This document shows, in pieces, positions 63,644 through 64,000 of a stretch of DNA of 64,000 nt. Position 1 is the first letter of the stretch, and the number at the start of each line of letters is the position of its first letter. The translations under genes and the position numbers were made by a program. The stretch lies in contig PEAM01000013.1 in assembly GCA_002753565.1 (NCBI GenBank), positions 1 through 64,000 of the forward strand, written 5' to 3'. The notes under the pieces are model-generated. The model did not search any database and was not told where the DNA came from. It worked only from the letters and a program-made list of their open reading frames with translations. Origin of the DNA: Magnetococcales bacterium. Its GTDB lineage: Bacteria > Pseudomonadota > Magnetococcia > Magnetococcales > JADFYX01.

Positions 63644-63762
63644 GGGGTGACAGACTCTCTTTATGGTAGGTAATGGGGTCGATCAAGAGGGGGGAGTATA
63701 CCTGAAATGGGTGAATATTCCACACCCTTTGCTCAGCAAGTGGAAATGGATAGGGGTTGACA

Positions 63763-63954
63763 ATGGGTGGATGGGGTTGTCCTCATGAGCGGAACGGCTG
63801 TTGTGTCAAGGTGGCTAACCTGCCTTGTGACCCAGGTATGAAGGGGTGTGTCTTGTCCAGCCGGTTTACCTTTAGCAAACCGGAAAAAAACCGTCCCAAG
63901 CGAGATGAGCAGGGGCGGCGGATCGAACCTGAAAAGCGTGGTGGTTCTGATTAG
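63763..63954 (+). CDS. Small Cys-rich (putative metal-binding) protein
   Basis: 63 residues from an ATG with AGGGG six bases upstream. Pattern: WGCPHERNGCCVKVANLPCD followed by PGMKGCVLSSRFTFSKPEKN, i.e. five cysteines in the first 31 residues arranged C-x6-CC-x7-C-x6-C, then a basic tail. Short proteobacterial proteins with a CPHE-x2-G-x-C start and CxPGxxGCVL motif are familiar to me as conserved hypotheticals, so I regard it as real; a zinc or iron-sulfur site is possible but not shown. A CCGGTTT...AAACCGG hairpin (63860-63882) lies inside the frame. Confidence 0.62.
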   Translation: MGGWGCPHERNGCCVKVANLPCDPGMKGCVLSSRFTFSKPEKNRPKRDEQGRRIEPEKRGGSD

Positions 63955-64000
63955 ATTTTAGTATCATAGGGTGATTTCTCAACCTTTCCCTCTTTTTTTA

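Overview
The window looks like a chromosomal segment of a motile Gram-negative proteobacterium. Evidence: SecA with a C-terminal zinc tail plus SecB, MurJ, RNase PH, RhlB-type helicase, MutS, lipoproteins, sigma-54 promoters of the -24/-12 type in front of flagellar genes, and periplasmic multiheme cytochromes. Several flagellins with paired FliW and FliS copies, a very large secreted repeat protein, a bacteriohemerythrin and quinone-linked multiheme cytochromes suggest a microaerobic or facultatively anaerobic aquatic organism. A magnetotactic-coccus (Magnetococcia-like) lineage is my best guess but is only a guess; no magnetosome gene is present. There are no tRNA, rRNA or CRISPR loci that I can see.

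Layout. 1-9.9 kb: a cut exported protein, the SrkA-type kinase, a 1712-residue secreted protein (nine Cys-pair beta repeats, five cadherin-like repeats, unknown C-terminal domain), a membrane TPR protein and SuhB. 10.2-21.6 kb: a late flagellar region, all on the + strand: flgK, flgL, fliW, a 692-residue flagellin with a large insert, a second fliW, a 71-residue stand-alone flagellin N-terminus-like protein, a second flagellin, a small unknown protein, fliD, two fliS copies and a FliT-sized protein. Two strong sigma-54 promoters and one sigma-28-like promoter punctuate it. 21.6-28.8 kb: housekeeping genes (hemW-rph, M16 peptidase, rhlB, rpsT, murJ). 28.9-37.6 kb: a REC-PAS-GGDEF protein, an orphan ABC ATPase, secB, queF, a DUF748/AsmA-like giant with a nested SPOR domain, a decayed methyltransferase, a PEGA plus FGE-fold protein and a membrane protein overlapping mutS. 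37.6-45.7 kb: mutS, a MITE-like repeat, polysaccharide deacetylase, secA and a glycosyltransferase.

45.7-52.6 kb is the most distinctive part. An orphan REC-PAS-AAA+-Fis sigma-54 activator is transcribed away from an operon of a periplasmic ankyrin protein, a seven-heme membrane-anchored cytochrome c, a cytochrome b and a membrane-anchored octaheme cytochrome c. The divergent region has a 34-bp perfect palindrome that begins at the regulator's start codon, an extra half-site, and a well-spaced sigma-54 promoter facing the cytochrome operon. I read this as a self-contained, signal-controlled quinol/periplasm electron-transfer module.

52.8-64 kb: a hemerythrin, a minus-strand surface-polysaccharide cluster (alpha/alpha-toroid-like protein, GT4, GT2, sulfotransferase), a PH-like membrane protein, an aspartate aminotransferase, cysS-rlmB, a second copy of the MITE-like repeat, a tandem pair of Cys-rich paralogous lipoproteins and a small Cys-rich protein.

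Two copies of the same roughly 200-bp hairpin-rich repeat (40279-40497 and 62549-62747, inverted relative to each other) both lie between convergent genes, with a possible terminal-repeat relic at 53362. Starts were often moved downstream of the longest open frame where a Shine-Dalgarno sequence or family length favoured it; this is stated per gene.
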